A DNA stretch of 64,000 nt, from contig OU612072.1 in assembly GCA_914767715.1 (NCBI GenBank), forward strand, positions 5,458,001 through 5,522,000. Direction: 5' to 3'. This stretch comes from Membranipora membranacea. Its lineage: Eukaryota; Bryozoa; Gymnolaemata; Cheilostomatida; Membraniporidae. The notes under the pieces are model-generated. The model made no database searches. It saw only the letters and a list, made by a program, of their open reading frames with translations, and was not told the origin of the DNA. This document shows, in pieces, positions 13,500 through 26,164 of this stretch. Position 1 is the stretch's first letter, and the number at the start of each line of letters is the position of its first letter. Position numbers and translations under genes: made by a program.

Positions 13500-14900
13500 G
13501 GTACTGGTATGACCTTCAACCTCCGACCTTCAATGGCAACCGACAAGACTGGGCGGAGTTCCGGGCGATTTGGCTGATGTATTCCGCAAGAGAATGCTCC
13601 ACAGACAATGGGAGAGCCTGAGGCAGCTAACAATGTGTGCAGGGCAAAGCACTGGAGATCATACGCCCGATCATCATAGGGCAGCAAGACGCGTATAGAA
13701 GAATGTGGGCGCGCCTAGAAAATTACGATTCAAATCAGAGTATGGTAGTCCAAGACGCCATCAATGAGCTCGGGAAGCTTCGGTCGATAAGAGATGATGA
13801 CATAATTATATGGATTGACTGAGATAATCAACTCAGTCGAGCTAGTGTATAGCCAACTCCTGGAAACGCGCCAAATAGATACTGTGAGTATGGCCGCTGT
13901 TATCCATCCCTTCACACCCTTCATGATATTTCTAGAGCAAGAAAGAAGCCTTATATCGGGACAATCTGAGCGTGATGGCGCAAAACTGAAGAAGGAAAAG
14001 AAAGCGGATGAGAAGATGATCTTTGATAAGAAGGTGAAGACTCATCATGTCAATCATGTCAATCATGTCACAGGAGCCAAGGAGACAAAATATCCAAACT
14101 GCCATGTGCTTGACAAATCACCAACAAAGCACAAAACATCCGGGTGCAGGGAGTTCCTAGCACTGTCAATAAGTGATCGCTATGAGTTATTGAAGAAGGC
14201 CAGGTCATGCTTTAGACGTCTAAGAAGACACAAGAAGAATGACTGCAAGGCTGGACCCTGGCCCAGTTGTGGAAGGACGAATCACCATGCTTCTCTATGT
14301 CGTAACAAGCGACCGGCAGAAGACAATAAGTCAGACTCACAAAAGTCAGTTGAGGAACATAAAGTGAGTACTTCACATTGCTCATCGCTAAGTACTAACC
14401 TATCTCTGTTCGCCATACACCAAGTGGGAGTCGCAGGGGTTATCAATAGAGCAACAGTATTCTTTGACAATGGGTATAATGCAACATATATTACCAATAA
14501 GGCGGCGCGACGATTGAAGGCAACGAAGATACAGGACTTGAGGTTGAATATGACTACTGTGGGAAATAAGGTGATGGGGTGTGACTCGGCCATTTATGAG
14601 ATCCAGCTGAAGATGGTGAATGGATCAGAAGTACCGCTCACAGCGTTAGGGCTCAAGGAAATAACTGGCCCTATATCAGCACTAGATATAGAGGTGGTGA
14701 AGGAATTATCTACTGATCGAAGGGATGTGGCAGATCTTCAGAGGGCTTCAGGGCATGTTGATATCCTTATAGGCAACGATTACCTGGGATATCACCCGAA
14801 GAAAGAGATAGAAAAGTCTGGTGAGCACTTGAGCGTTATGGAGGGGCCACTCGGAAGATGCCTACAAGGAACTCACCGTAATTGTAACAAATCTATCTAA
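13500..14900 (+). pseudogene. gag core, Cys knuckles and aspartic protease of BEL element
   Basis: Fragments in successive frames: FNGNRQDWAEFRAIW (typical of the DUF1759 gag core), QGKALEIIRPIIIGQQDAYR, then a longer frame from 13815. The latter holds CHVLDKSPTKHKTSGC and CGRTNHHASLC knuckles. A protease region follows with VFFDNGYNATYI, where the usual Asp-Ser-Gly is Asp-Asn-Gly, and LIGNDYLGYHP. The frame ends at 14900, while the next domain begins upstream of it in another frame. Confidence 0.7.
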
Positions 14901-15834
14901 TATAGATAGATTTGTCCTTTGTGAAGAGTTGGTGACTGAGATCAATCCCAGATGCGGATCCTGCAAGTGTGGGAAATGTCCGATACCAGGTCATACATTC
15001 TCTTTCCAGGAGCAGCAAGAGCTTCGGCTAATACGTGATGGTCTTCACTTTGACCCTGAAGATAAAATCTGGATAGCTAATTACCCATGGATCATGAACC
15101 CCGGAGCACTACCAGATAACTATTCGGATTTTTTGCCCACTTTGAGAAGCACAGAGTCTAATCTGCTCAAGAGAGGCAAATCGTGGATGGACAAATATGC
15201 AAAACAAATCCATGATATGGTTGATAGGGGTGTAGCAAGGAAATTGACTGCCACAGAGGTTATGGAATGGCAGGGACCTAGGTTCTACATCAGTCACCTT
15301 GCCGTGCGAAATCCTAAGTCAGCATCTACCCCTGTACGTATTGTCTTCAACTCGAGTCAGAAGTCCAAAGGAATATCACTGAATGACGCAGTGGCCAAGG
15401 GCCCTGACTGTAACATCAATAACCTACTAGGTGTAATATTGAGGTGGCGAGAAGGTCAGGGAGTTTTAGTGGGCGACATAAAAAATATGTACAATTCAAT
15501 TCATGTCACGCCTACAGTACAGCAATGTCACAGGTTCTTGTGGAGGGGTCTAGAAACTGACCGCGACCCGGACATCTACATTATCACTCGTGTAAATGAA
15601 TGCCCAAAGGCAGCAGATGTCCTTCAGCAATCGATCTATGTTGATGATATTGTTGAATCAACAGAAAGCAAGGAGCAGGCTGTCGAGTTAGCGAAAGAAA
15701 CAGAGGAAGTACTCAGCAGTGCAGGCTTCAAGGTCAAGAGCTGGACGTTCAATAAAGAAGAACCGCAATCAGAGGACATGACACAAGTCCTTGGCGTCAA
15801 CTGGAATCCAGGACAAGACAAGATCATATTTTAG
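14885..15834 (+). pseudogene. Reverse transcriptase of BEL element
   Basis: Reads from NLSNIDRFVLCEELVTEINP through CKCGKCP, WQGPRFYISHLAV, VRIVFNSSQKSKGISLND and LVGDIKNMYNSI to YVDDIVESTES, the catalytic motif, then VLGVNWNP. A segment expected between IYIITRVN and ECPKAADVL (the FG..PSP region) is missing, an internal deletion that would inactivate the polymerase fold. A stop at 15832 precedes the RNase H part. Confidence 0.8.
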
Positions 15835-15894
15835 TCAACACTGAATTTTTCCCCGAAGAAGAGAGGACAGCATACACAACCAAATCTCACCATT

Positions 15895-16524
15895 GAGGAA
15901 ATACCTAGATCAATACCTACTATCTTAACCAAGAGATTGGTATTGGGTCAGGTCATGAAACTCTATGATCCATTAGGTATTCTCACTCCATTCCTTATGC
16001 TTGGGAAGTTACTCTTAAGGGAGACATGGGAACACAAACTAAAGTGGGATGATCCACTTCCACCTCCCATGACTGCAGATTGGGTGCGGTATTTCACCTC
16101 ATTGTGTGAGGTGATCGGTGTACAATATGACCGATGCCTCACACCTCTTAATGCAAAAGGGAGTCCCAGCCTGATAATTCTATCTGATGCTAGTGAAAAA
16201 GCATACGGATTTGCCTCGTACATTAGATCGGAGTTGCAAGAAGGAAATTGCTGGTGCAGACTCATTATGGCGAAGTCAAGAGTAGCACCATTGGTAAACA
16301 GATCAACGCCTCAACTAGAGCTCAATGGAGCCGTGATGTCAGAGAGAGCCCGCCAGTTGATAGAGAAAGAGATGAGATTCAAGTTTGAAAGAGTACATCA
16401 CCTCATAGATTCAGAGACAGTTCTACACATGCTCAGCAAATCCTCTACAAGGTTCAAGCTATATGAAGGTGTTTGTATAGGTGAAATCCAAGCAGCTACT
16501 GACGGGAATATGGAGCAGTGGTAG
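15895..16524 (+). pseudogene. RT connection and RNase H of BEL element
   Basis: RLVLGQVMKLYDPLGILTPF is the diagnostic BEL/Pao connection motif. It is followed by SDASEKAYGFASYI, STPQLELNGAV and IDSETVLHML, which carry the acidic RNase H residues. The frame ends at 16522; remnants continue in other frames to about 16870. Confidence 0.8.
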
Positions 16525-16882
16525 AGGCAGAACCCCGTCTGACTTGGCACCCAAATCTGATTGGTTTAATTGACCAGAGTTTCTTTACCGCCCTGAATCA
16601 AAATGGCCACTCAAGAAGCAGAGTCAGCTTGATAATCTACAACAGCAGCTGCCTGGAGAGAAGAGGATTCTACAAACACACCATAGCAGAGTTAAGTCTT
16701 CTCCATTGATAGATCCTCAGCGATTTTCTTCCGCCGAGAAGTTACAATGGACTCTGGCGAAGGTTTACTCAGTAGTGAGAAGAAAGTCTTTTAGAGGTGG
16801 CAGCACAGCAGTCACAGTCGGCGATCTAGAGGCTGCTAAAATGTATCTCCTTAAGCAAGTCCAGAGAGAGTAGGCCGATGAC

Positions 16883-18118
16883 TTGAAAGGAAAGAGATAT
16901 AACAAGCTAAAGCAGACGGAGACAGAATATGGCATATGGGTAATAGGTGAAAGAATGGAGAGGTATAACCCAATGGCTTCACAAATAGACAAGCCGCAGG
17001 CATTGTTGCCATTGAATCATGCATACACTCGGCTACTTATGAAAGAAGCACACTGCAAGAGTGGCCACCGAGGACGTGACGCCTCATTAGCTTGGTTCAG
17101 ACAGCACTATTGGGTGTCTCAGGGGGCTAAAGCCATAAAATCTACAGTTGTCTCATGCCAGCTCTGCAAGAGAAGAGCACCGACACTGCTTAATCAGAGA
17201 ATGGGACAACTTCCTATGGCCAGACTCAAACTTTCTCCACCCCTTACGAATGTGATGGTAGACTTCTTCGGGCCGTTTTTTGTAAGAGGGGAAGTACAAA
17301 AACGGACTACAGGGAAGGCGTATCGAGTAATTCTCACGGACTTGGGATCTCGGGCAGTTCACATCGAAGGATGTTTTGGATATGATACCAGATCTTTCCT
17401 ACTAAGTCTGAAGCGCTTTGTAAGTATACGTGGATGGCCATCACACATATATTCAGACCCAGAATCGCAAGTTATCGCAGCCAACAAGGAACTAAAAACT
17501 ATGTGGAAGTCAATAGACAAGGCAAGGATCAACAAAACAAGTGCTACATCAGGTACGAAGTGGCACTTCGGCCCAGCCGACAGTCCCTGGAAATCCGCCA
17601 AGCGAGGCTTTAAATTATGTATGGGTGAGAAGAGAGTATCTCCCTGCGAATTCATGACAATCTGTTATGATGTCGCCAATATGATGAACGAGAGACCACT
17701 GGGAGTTTTCCCAAGTCAGGACTCAGACATAAATGTACTCACCCCCAATATGCTACTCCTAGGAAGAGCAACCGCAGATACCGTGATAGATCGCCACCAT
17801 GGAACAGACTCAACACAGGCTCGGTATGAGCTGGTAAGTTCCATCACACAAAAGTTCTGGGAGAAATGGAAGGAGCTGTATGCCCCATCCCTAGTCACAC
17901 AGTCAAAGTGGCAGAAAACCAAACCAAACTTACAGGTAGGTTATGTTTTACTGGTGTGTGATAGTAACTCTCTTAGTTCACAATACCATATTGCACAGGT
18001 TCAGGAGGTATATCCAGATGAGAAAGGTATAGTATGTAGAGTAAGTCTCAGATATAAGAACTTTAAGACTAGGGAGAATGTGCACACATATAGTGGGGCA
18101 CCTGATGTCACCGACTAG
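16883..18118 (+). pseudogene. Integrase of BEL element
   Basis: A 411-codon frame with an HHCC zinc site (HCKSGHRG ... CQLCKRR), the core MVDFFGPFFVRG and TDLGSRAVHIE (first Asp), and IYSDPESQ (second Asp). The third catalytic Glu is expected in the PW..G..E helix, but the sequence reads SPWKSAKRGFKLC, so it appears substituted. The C-terminal part (VGYVLLVCDSN) resembles the integrase tail. It is the longest intact frame of the element. Confidence 0.8.
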
Positions 18119-18488
18119 CCCTACTAGTACCGGTAGATAAGTAATTAGAAGTGTTCCCTCACTAAACGTTTGCACCGCAAGCTATCATATCATGCAGATA
18201 TCCTCAATCAATATACTAATCAAGTCATTATAGTCTCATACTAATCGCGGCATGATTTACCTGCATACCTATCATCGCATTGTCATGTCACTACAAAATA
18301 TCCTTTCCATTCTTCACCATACACGATCAGTCTAATCCTTTAATGTTTGTGCTGGTTTTCAACCTGGTTGTACTAAGGACCTTGTTCAAGCTAGATTAAG
18401 TGTAGCAATATATTATTCTTATTAGGTGGGTTAATTATAATATGATATCCTATTAATATTATTAAAAAAAAATATTCTGCTCCCTCCG

Positions 18489-18978
18489 CTGTATTGGGAT
18501 GAGACCACTTGATTAACAAAACATACAGCAGTGGCCATCAGAATGCAATTTTATTACTTAGCACTCATAGTTCACATAACCATGTTACTTTTTATCCAAT
18601 TAACTTGTTTTTGTTCACTATTTGGTTGACAAATATTACCGACAGCGGTACACATTTATGTCTTTTATTCCCATTTTGGGCATGAATCATCTTTAATATT
18701 CTATGCCCTTGTTTTGATCAACAGTTTTGCTTGAGAGTTCCAACCGACAAGCAGCATTCTCTCTGATCTGAGTAGAATCTTATATTTCTGCTGTAAATAC
18801 ACGACAATGTGATCGGAATAATATTATCTATATTTTACTGGCATTTTACACAGCCTTGGAGCCAAGTTTCTTTACCTTACTACACAGAAATAATGTAAAG
18901 TACATTTTATCATAGCGTCAATATTGTTTTTACTTGAACTTAATCTTGGGATGTCGGAGTTATCGTTTTTAGTACCGG
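18489..18978 (+). repeat. Dispersed ~490-bp repeat, copy 1
   Basis: Matches the reverse complement of 57586-58066 almost end to end, including TGGGATGAGACCACTTGATT, CACTATTTGGTTGACAAAT and ACTTGAACTTAATC. It ends at TTTTTAGTACCGGGG and is followed by purine-rich low-complexity DNA. In the other copy the same end (CCGGTACTAAAAAC) directly borders the fold-back element. No coding capacity seen; probably a non-autonomous transposon. Confidence 0.8.
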
Positions 18979-19022
18979 GGAGGGGGAGGGGGAAGGAGAG
19001 GGAGAGGGAGAGGGAGAGAGAG
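18975..19022 (+). repeat. GA-rich low-complexity tract
   Basis: Near-continuous purine tract of GGGGGA and GGGAGA units, directly after the dispersed repeat. Confidence 0.9.
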
Positions 19023-19125
19023 AAATTAAGAAGAATTAAGAGATTAAGTTATCCAAAAAAACAGGTAAAGCAGGGAAAATTCTGACTTGTTTTTTCTCAC
19101 CTTTCTCACCTAGCCGGCTGTATCC

Positions 19126-19380
19126 TTAGCGTGTAGCCGTTCTGCTAGCACCAAGTTCAATAAGCGAATGCCATCTGACCCTGTTGTTTACATCCTCCTG
19201 CTCCAGACCCCAACGGCTCATGTCTGACTTTATGGTGTCTTTCCATCTCTGCCGGGGTCTTCCTCTCCTCCTTTTACCGCCGACCACTAGATTGGTGACC
19301 TGGCGGGTATCTTCCTCCTCCTCTCTCCGGCAAACATGACCATACCACTGCAGGCTTCTCTTCCTCATATACGTTGAAAT
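19126..19380 (-). pseudogene. Non-LTR retrotransposon RT, C-terminal fragment
   Basis: Minus-strand frame with LQWYGHVCRREEEEDTR, GKRRRGRPRQRWKDT and NNRVRWHSLIELGA. This is the C-terminal tail shared by many non-LTR reverse transcriptases and is closely similar to the copy ending at 63797. Only the tail is present, with no catalytic domain upstream, so it is a 5'-truncated dead copy. Confidence 0.8.
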
Positions 19381-19389
19381 TTCTTTAAA

Positions 19390-22300
19390 TCCTGCCTGTC
19401 ACAAACTCACGAACTACGAACCCAGAAAAAACCGAACTCAATATTATCTTCTCCTGCTTAAATCAATTGGCTCCAAGTTTAAATTGTCAGTGGCCAATGA
19501 AATGTCATGTTTTTGATAAGTGACCAATAATAAAACAGATATCAAACCTGGACTTATAATAGAGCTTATTGCATCCTAACTATATGCACAAGCTCAAGGT
19601 CACTTGATGAACAATTATGGAGAAGATGGCACAGTTTGGTGCACACCAAGTGGATGTCAAATTAGTCATGATGAATCCAAATGAACTTTTGCATTGGAGA
19701 GAGGAATGGTTTGACTATATATTCCTGCAAGTTTGAAAAGTGAAGACAACTAACCAACTTGTTGGTTTTCTGTTATTCGGTGCAGGGAGCCCCAAACTGT
19801 TTAGTGTTAAAACACAATTTTGTTTCAACGAATCGTTAAAATCTTCCGGTTGTTCTTTTTGCATTGATGCGACTGAAATATATTTCCATTTCTTGTGTTT
19901 TGATTTGTAATTTTCAGTCAGTCAGTACAAGAATGTATTAAAACATAAAAAGTTGAATATGCTGTACGGCTGTCTTATTTGTATATTTGTATTCGTATTT
20001 AAAGTATTTAAAAATTGTTTCAACTTATTTTCTAAATTGTCAAAGAAACAAATTGGCTGTCAGACTATAAAACAGATCTTTCATAGAACACTTCATAGGT
20101 ATGAGGTAACTTAGTTGGTTAGAGCCTAACATAACAAAACATACAGTGTGAGAAGCGATATATTTCATCATAATCTTACATTTAGATGATATACGATGAG
20201 CCTGAAGTGACTTTTCTTACGTCATGTTATAATGTGTGCGATTTTTTTTAAATTATATGATACAATGTGAAATTTCATGCAACAATATGAGACAGATCAA
20301 ATTAGTAATTTCCTCTAGAGTGATGTGTATTTGACGCACAACCTATTTTTCAGCAATACAGCTAATGTATCAAGATCAGCACAGACCATCAATTTTTATT
20401 TGTAAATTCTCACATACGAAGCTGCTTCGATGAAGCATAATACATACAGGATATGCCAACAGACTTTGGCACTGCATAACAGGTTTTCCTGAATTGCTCA
20501 CTACCGAATGCTCAAAAAGAATTTAAAAATAGAGGAAAACTGGTACTGTATATACTATGCTTCATGAAAGCGACTTCGTATGTGAGAACTTCCAAAAACG
20601 GGTTGTGTGGCCACAATAATGGTCCTTCCAACAGCATGTTTGATGTCATGTAATGTTTACGGAAAACATTCTGCCTTTGATGGTCTGTGGTGATCATGAT
20701 ATGTTAGCTTTACATTTCAAAGATGGTTTGTGTGCCATTTAGAGGTCACTTCAGAGAAAACTAGCTAAAATTTTGACTCAAACATTTAACTGTCTCGAAT
20801 GGTTGCTTGAAATTTCAAATTATATCATCAAATTTAAAATATCACTTGCATCATGTCCTGACTAAAGGAGCCACTTTAGCTCACCACTGTATGTAATTTT
20901 AAACCAAAAGTTATGATAAACTATATGGCTAAGAATAAATACTACCTTTTTTTTAAATTTAAATTGGCTCAGTCATCATCTTTGCTAATAACAGTGTTTT
21001 TGGCCTCATTTTCTTTAATAAAGTGATTCGGCTTCATTCAATAAAAGTTTTGATGAGCTTTTTGCCATCAGTAGCTCGGAAGCTTACCAACGTGTGCCCA
21101 ATCTTTATCATTTGAAGAACCAAATTTGAATTTTTTTCATGTTTAAAGAGCTTTGCCTGGCGTGATAAAGGGGCCGAGGGCCTGATGTGCATGGTATGTA
21201 TGTGCGCTGAGGGTGTGGAAGGGGTGCCAGAGCAGCCTCCCGCTGGGGGATATGAGGTTATCAACGCCAAATTAAGGCATCTGCTTGTGACAAACTAAAC
21301 AGTAAAAATTTGATGATGATGATGATGATAAAGGTAATCAAATAACCAAAAATCTGCGAAATGTATTTTGATAAAATAACATGAAATACATGCATTGAAC
21401 AGCGATTAATAATTAGTGACACTGCTGTATGAATAGGTTTTGAAGTGGTTGGACCAGGCAGGGTGGGTGCGGGAGATATGCTGTAGTAGGGGTATGGGAA
21501 GATTTTCAAAACACAGTTACAGTTTTAAGGCCCTTTTTGAGAGAAGTTTAACATCATATCACACAGTTATTGATACTTTGAATTGAAAATAATATCAATG
21601 AAAATGTTATCGAGTGTGGAAAGAGAATGGACAGTAAAAAAGATTCAAAATGTCAAAAAGAAAAGAACACAAGGGAGTTGTAGGAGGTAGCTACCAGTCC
21701 TTCACTTATCTGCCTACAGAGATGAAGTAGGAGGTTACCAGTCAACCAAGATGTAACAGTGCTATATTCCCCACGAATAGATTAAATATTAGTTTAGTAA
21801 TAATCGGTTTTGGGTTGTGGGGGAATTTCTTGATGAAATTCTAATTTTATTGACCACCACAGTGCCATGAATTTGCTAACATTGAATTTTCACTGTTAGC
21901 AAATTCAGATGGGTTATAGATGAACCCATCTGTAAGGCCGAACACCATTTGTAGTCAATTTATAACAAGTAACGTTAAGAGGCTGCATGTTTAATTTTGG
22001 CCAAAAGGTTTTGAGACAGCCATGGCGCGGAAGAATAGCTCACATGTTTTAGTTATAGATGTATATGTACATTGGTGATAAATGATGACGCACATGTCAG
22101 TTTCGCGCAGCTTAACCACAAAAGTATGAAAAAAGGAAATGAGCCACCAATATTTTAAAATGAGCCATTTGGACCTATGAGCCCTAGGTTTGGCGCTAGG
22201 GCCCAGGAGTAGAAGGTCAATATTTTCTAACCGCTGTATCTCTTCCCATAGGCGCCTTTTATTATCTGTCTTTGGGCTTTGCGATGTTAACATACATAAA

Positions 22301-23221
22301 CCCTAATATAACTTTTAAGGAAAATTATAGAGAACTCTGCCGAAAACTTGTCTAAAATAAAAAATAAAATAAACCTAATACAAAGTTCACTATATTGAGG
22401 GAAGCCCACTTTTATGTCTATAACAAAAATATGATAGACTGTTATTTTAACCCGCATTCACCTTCCCGAATTTATTCTTGGGCTATGCCAAATACACAGA
22501 TTATGACGAAAACGACATGTGCTACGTACTCTGAGCAGAGACCAAGATTACAGATTACATACCACATCATTTTTATATAAACCTAGGAATTGTACTTATA
22601 TCCAAATGTTGTTTGAATTCTGCAGTTCTTTAAAAAAAAACCTATTAAAACATTTCTTACTGAGTTGGAGTTGGAATCTAAAACCATTTACAACACTCAA
22701 AATAATGATTTTAGATTCAAATAAGTGGCCAGCAACAATTGGGTTGTAACTGTTCAATTCAAAATCATAAGGACGTTGGATGTTTTCTAAGGATAACATT
22801 CTCGCAGGCCTGGTTTCATCTCTGTGGAAATACAGGTGCTACGTTCCTTTGGTGTGCAGTGCATTTTACCTGTAAACTTTACAGTTGGTCAGTGTACACT
22901 CTAGCCACAGCCTATATGGAAACCTCTTAGCTTATTATATATTTTTATTGCATTCAACCTACATGTAATTTTTATTTTTACACTTTTCTTTATTTCAAAT
23001 GTAATTTATCTATGTAGTAATTTTTAGAAATAATACTCTATAAAAATACTGGAAAACAACAAAAAAAAGTGTGCGAGACTGTATGTAGAGGACCATGCTA
23101 AATTATGAGATTGTCCAAACTCTTTTATCAACATAAATCTGCCATTATTTGGAAACTCCTCAAAAATGAAATCTACCCAGGAAAAATTAATCCAAGAAAA
23201 TAAAAGAACAGAAGAATATAA
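19390..23221. other. No gene seen; small hairpins only
   Basis: AT-rich, with frequent stops in all frames. Two neighbouring hairpins lie at about 21868-21932 (TTTGCTAAC/GTTAGCAAA and AGATGGGTT/AACCCATCT), and a short GAT triplet run near 21313. Confidence 0.5.
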
Positions 23222-23498
23222 AGATTAACCATAAACAAATAAATATTCCAGACTGGAAACTACAGGCTTAGAGCGTCCTCTCTAATTCAGTGAAGCGACG
23301 TTACTGCGCTATTCACTTTTTCACTGTAGCGCATAGGCCAGAATAGGAGTTATCTCCACATAAATATAATGTGTGAATATAAGACCTTCTTATTTCTAAT
23401 TATGACCACTACAACTGGGTATAACCTGCGAATTTTATAGAACATATAGTAATTAAGTATAAAATTTGATCAGTATATCGTGCAATCAAATATTGTCC
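23222..23498 (+). repeat. Terminal inverted repeat, left
   Basis: Inverted match to 26165-26455. Outermost recognisable bases are GATTAACCATAAACA on the left and TGTTTATGGGATTAA on the right. Identity is roughly 85-90% by eye. Confidence 0.75.
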
Positions 23499-24419
23499 GT
23501 ACAATAACAACTTACATTATAGCTGTTTCTGGCCTGAAGAATTTGTATGAAAATGGTGCATCGACTATTTGTAAATTTAAGGTTTTGCTCAGCATTTTCA
23601 CTGAATTAACTGCATCTGATCTTTCCAACTGTCAGACATGTAACCGTAAGATGGATAATACTGATGGTCCTTGAGTATGGTTTAATTTCAAATGTATTTT
23701 GTCAACTAAAGTATTAAAATCTGACTCTGAGTCTTTGCTCTTCATATCAATTCAGTGATTTTGCATGATAATCTTTTTGAAGATTAGCTACTCCTAAATC
23801 AATCTTACTGAGACTTTAAACAAGCATTAGCTAGAAATTTTGGTCTAAGATTGACATGGTATTCCTACACGTCCCTCCCTGATACACATGTATCAATCTG
23901 TGTAAAAATCAACAAATTATAAGCCATGGAATCTTTCAATAACGTTGAGTGTTTATAATCTCACATATGACCTGGATGTCTAATGTTTCCCCAACATTTG
24001 GCGGGTATTGAGACTATATTTTTGAAGAAAATTAACTGGCAGAACAACAGGTCTCTTCATCGCAGAGGAAATAAGATTTGATAAAATACCACAATTTAAC
24101 TCACCTTGTGGGAATAATCCGCTGGCTTGTGACAGGACATGAATAAAATATTGATAGGGATAAGAAATTGAACTATTATCATGGATGATTTAAATGCAGC
24201 CCAGACTGGCCCAATCAATCCGAAAAAAAACTCTTGTTAAGTTAAAGACCTTCAAAAATTAAGCAAGATTCTTTTCGATTCAAAAAATGGCTCAGACTAG
24301 CCCAATCAATCACATAAATATTGAGTTAAATGTGCATGCTGTAGAGAAAATAAAAGTGGCTCAGACTGGCCAAATGAATTGATAATTTAGTAGCTGTATA
24401 TTTACCAAGACATTTCTTA

Positions 24420-25390
24420 TCAGACATGGCTGAATATAGGGAGGCGGGTCATTTTGGACCGAATTAGAGTGTTTGCATCCGTTTTCAAAACGGCCTCATG
24501 ATGAGCGCGGATCCTTACATAACGATTGATTATTTCCCTCACAACGCTGCTTGCATGCTCAGCAAAACTGAATAATGAGAGATGGCCTGACTCTATAATC
24601 TTTGATAGACTGTGCAGCCGGGCAAGTTCTGGGAATTTAGGACCCAAACCTATTTTAAGCAATGATCTGATTACTCTCTCTGACAAAAGACACACTCTAA
24701 AACTGCTTTGGAAGGGGTTTTGAGTCCACCACGATTCTTAAGTTTGATTAGTGTCGGCATGTCACCTTCCCTCGCTTTGGCCACATCCTCGACACAGAGG
24801 CTACAGCTTAGTTGCATCGTTCTGGTTATGAAACCTCCTATCAGAGAAAGATGTGCGCATTGAGTAATTAATAGTATATATTTGATGTATTTAAATATGT
24901 ATTTATGTGTACAACTGGCTAATTGATTTGTTACTTTATAATGTTTTCATTATATCATGCCTTTGCCTTCCAATCCAAAAGAACAAACATTTAGAAACTG
25001 GGACAATTTTCTTTCTAGATCATCAAGACTCAGCATTTTTGTAGATAAGTTGAAAAGCTAAGATCTTCAAGGGTACTAAGACCGTGTAAAATTGCAGCAT
25101 TTGCACTGTTTAGTTATGCTCACTTACCAATGTACTCAACAATCTCTGTGACAGGTTTCGATAGCTCAACCTTGATCTTTAGGTCACTTGAATCTAGTTG
25201 AAGCTCGCCTTCGGTTGATTTAGTTCTTTTTTTCTTTTTGAGAAGCAGCTGGGAGTCACTGCTCAAGTCGAGACAGTTGGCGTTGCTAGATGGGGTTATT
25301 TCATGCTTGATCAGAAGCCTCTTCAGGGCGGCAGTGAACTGCACTACATCTGGATTGTTATTGAACCCCCCAGATGACCTAATTTTCGAT
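24420..25390 (-). pseudogene. P-element/THAP9-like transposase, C-terminal remnant
   Basis: The upstream exon (about 25390-25128) has LGGFNNNPDVVQFTAALKRL and ITPSSNANCLDL, then VTEIVEYIG before a GTAAGT donor. The GG.NNNP..QF and YIG motifs are typical of P-superfamily transposases. The downstream part (about 24860-24420) has LIKLKNRGGLKTPSKAV, then SERVIRSLLKIGLG after a frame change near 24690. The RGGL..PS motif is the family's usual closing region. The frameshift and the missing N-terminal half show the gene is dead. Confidence 0.65.
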
Positions 25391-25735
25391 ATAATCCTGT
25401 GACAGCTTGTATCCTAATAGGTACCAATGATATTATACATTGTGGATTTACAAAATGGATATCCATTAATGATTCACTAGTAAGTTTTCCTATTCTTGGC
25501 CAGGTCGCTAAATTTAAATCAGTGACTATTTATATCCTATAGGGTATTTTGGATATGGGTATAGGGTTGATTAAAATAATCCAATGTCTTATCACTCACC
25601 CATCCCGAGGCATGGGCGGCGAAATTTCATTGCCTTAATGGCGAGGCCGCAATATCTGCGCCAATTCGCTCTCTGTTTGCAGGCAGGTCGGAGCACACCT
25701 GGGGGACCAACCAATCCCCAGTAGAAGATGGACTG

Positions 25736-25806
25736 CAGTGGGATTCGAACCGACGACCTTCAACACTTGCGTGTTGAAGTCCAGCACTCTAACCAACTGA
25801 GCCACC
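25736..25806 (-). repeat. tRNA-derived SINE head
   Basis: On the minus strand: A box TGGCTCAGTTGGTTAGAGTG and a perfect B box GGTTCGAATCCC. The anticodon region is replaced by a hairpin, CTTCAACAC/GTGTTGAAG, with a four-base loop. It does not fold as a normal tRNA, so it is taken as the head of a SINE inserted in the P-like transposon. Confidence 0.55.
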
Positions 25807-26164
25807 TCCTACTCCCTGCAAATTGTGCGAATTACAAATTCTGAGTACCAGCAGCTGGAATCTAACGTTTTCTGTTTAATACATTAGGAAGTCGCAGACA
25901 GAAGAAAAATCTTCCGCCTTTCCTACCTTAGAAAATTTGAATCAGACGAAGCCGCACTCATGTTGTAGACTTAGGTCCTAGGACAACTTTGTAGATCTTG
26001 GCTCAATATAGACTATACATAGGTACAAACTGATTTGATACACAGCTTTTTAAATATCCCTCCACCACCACCGTCCTCTGAGGGAACAAACTAGTGTTAT
26101 TGACGCACCATTTTTTAACAAATGTTAAGACCAGAAACATGCTATAGCATATGTTGTTATGGCA

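Larger units (their letters stand above)
12609..18118 (+). mobile_element. BEL/Pao-type retrotransposon, decayed
   Basis: Domains in BEL/Pao order on the plus strand: gag-like N-terminus, gag core, Cys/His knuckles, aspartic protease, reverse transcriptase, RNase H, integrase. They are spread over several frames broken by stops and frameshifts near 13457, 13618, 13822, 14870, 15834, 16524 and 16870. The RT keeps YVDD but lacks the stretch between the ITRVN strand and the following helix. The integrase keeps HHCC and two Asp, but the expected Glu is not visible. No long terminal repeats were identified by eye. The element cannot be autonomous. Confidence 0.85.

Noticed and set aside
13382-13687. 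Minus-strand frame of 101 residues
   Set aside because: Antisense to the gag region of the BEL element; no independent support.
25736-25806. Intact tRNA gene
   Set aside because: A and B boxes are good, but the anticodon arm is replaced by a nine-pair hairpin and no acceptor stem closes.
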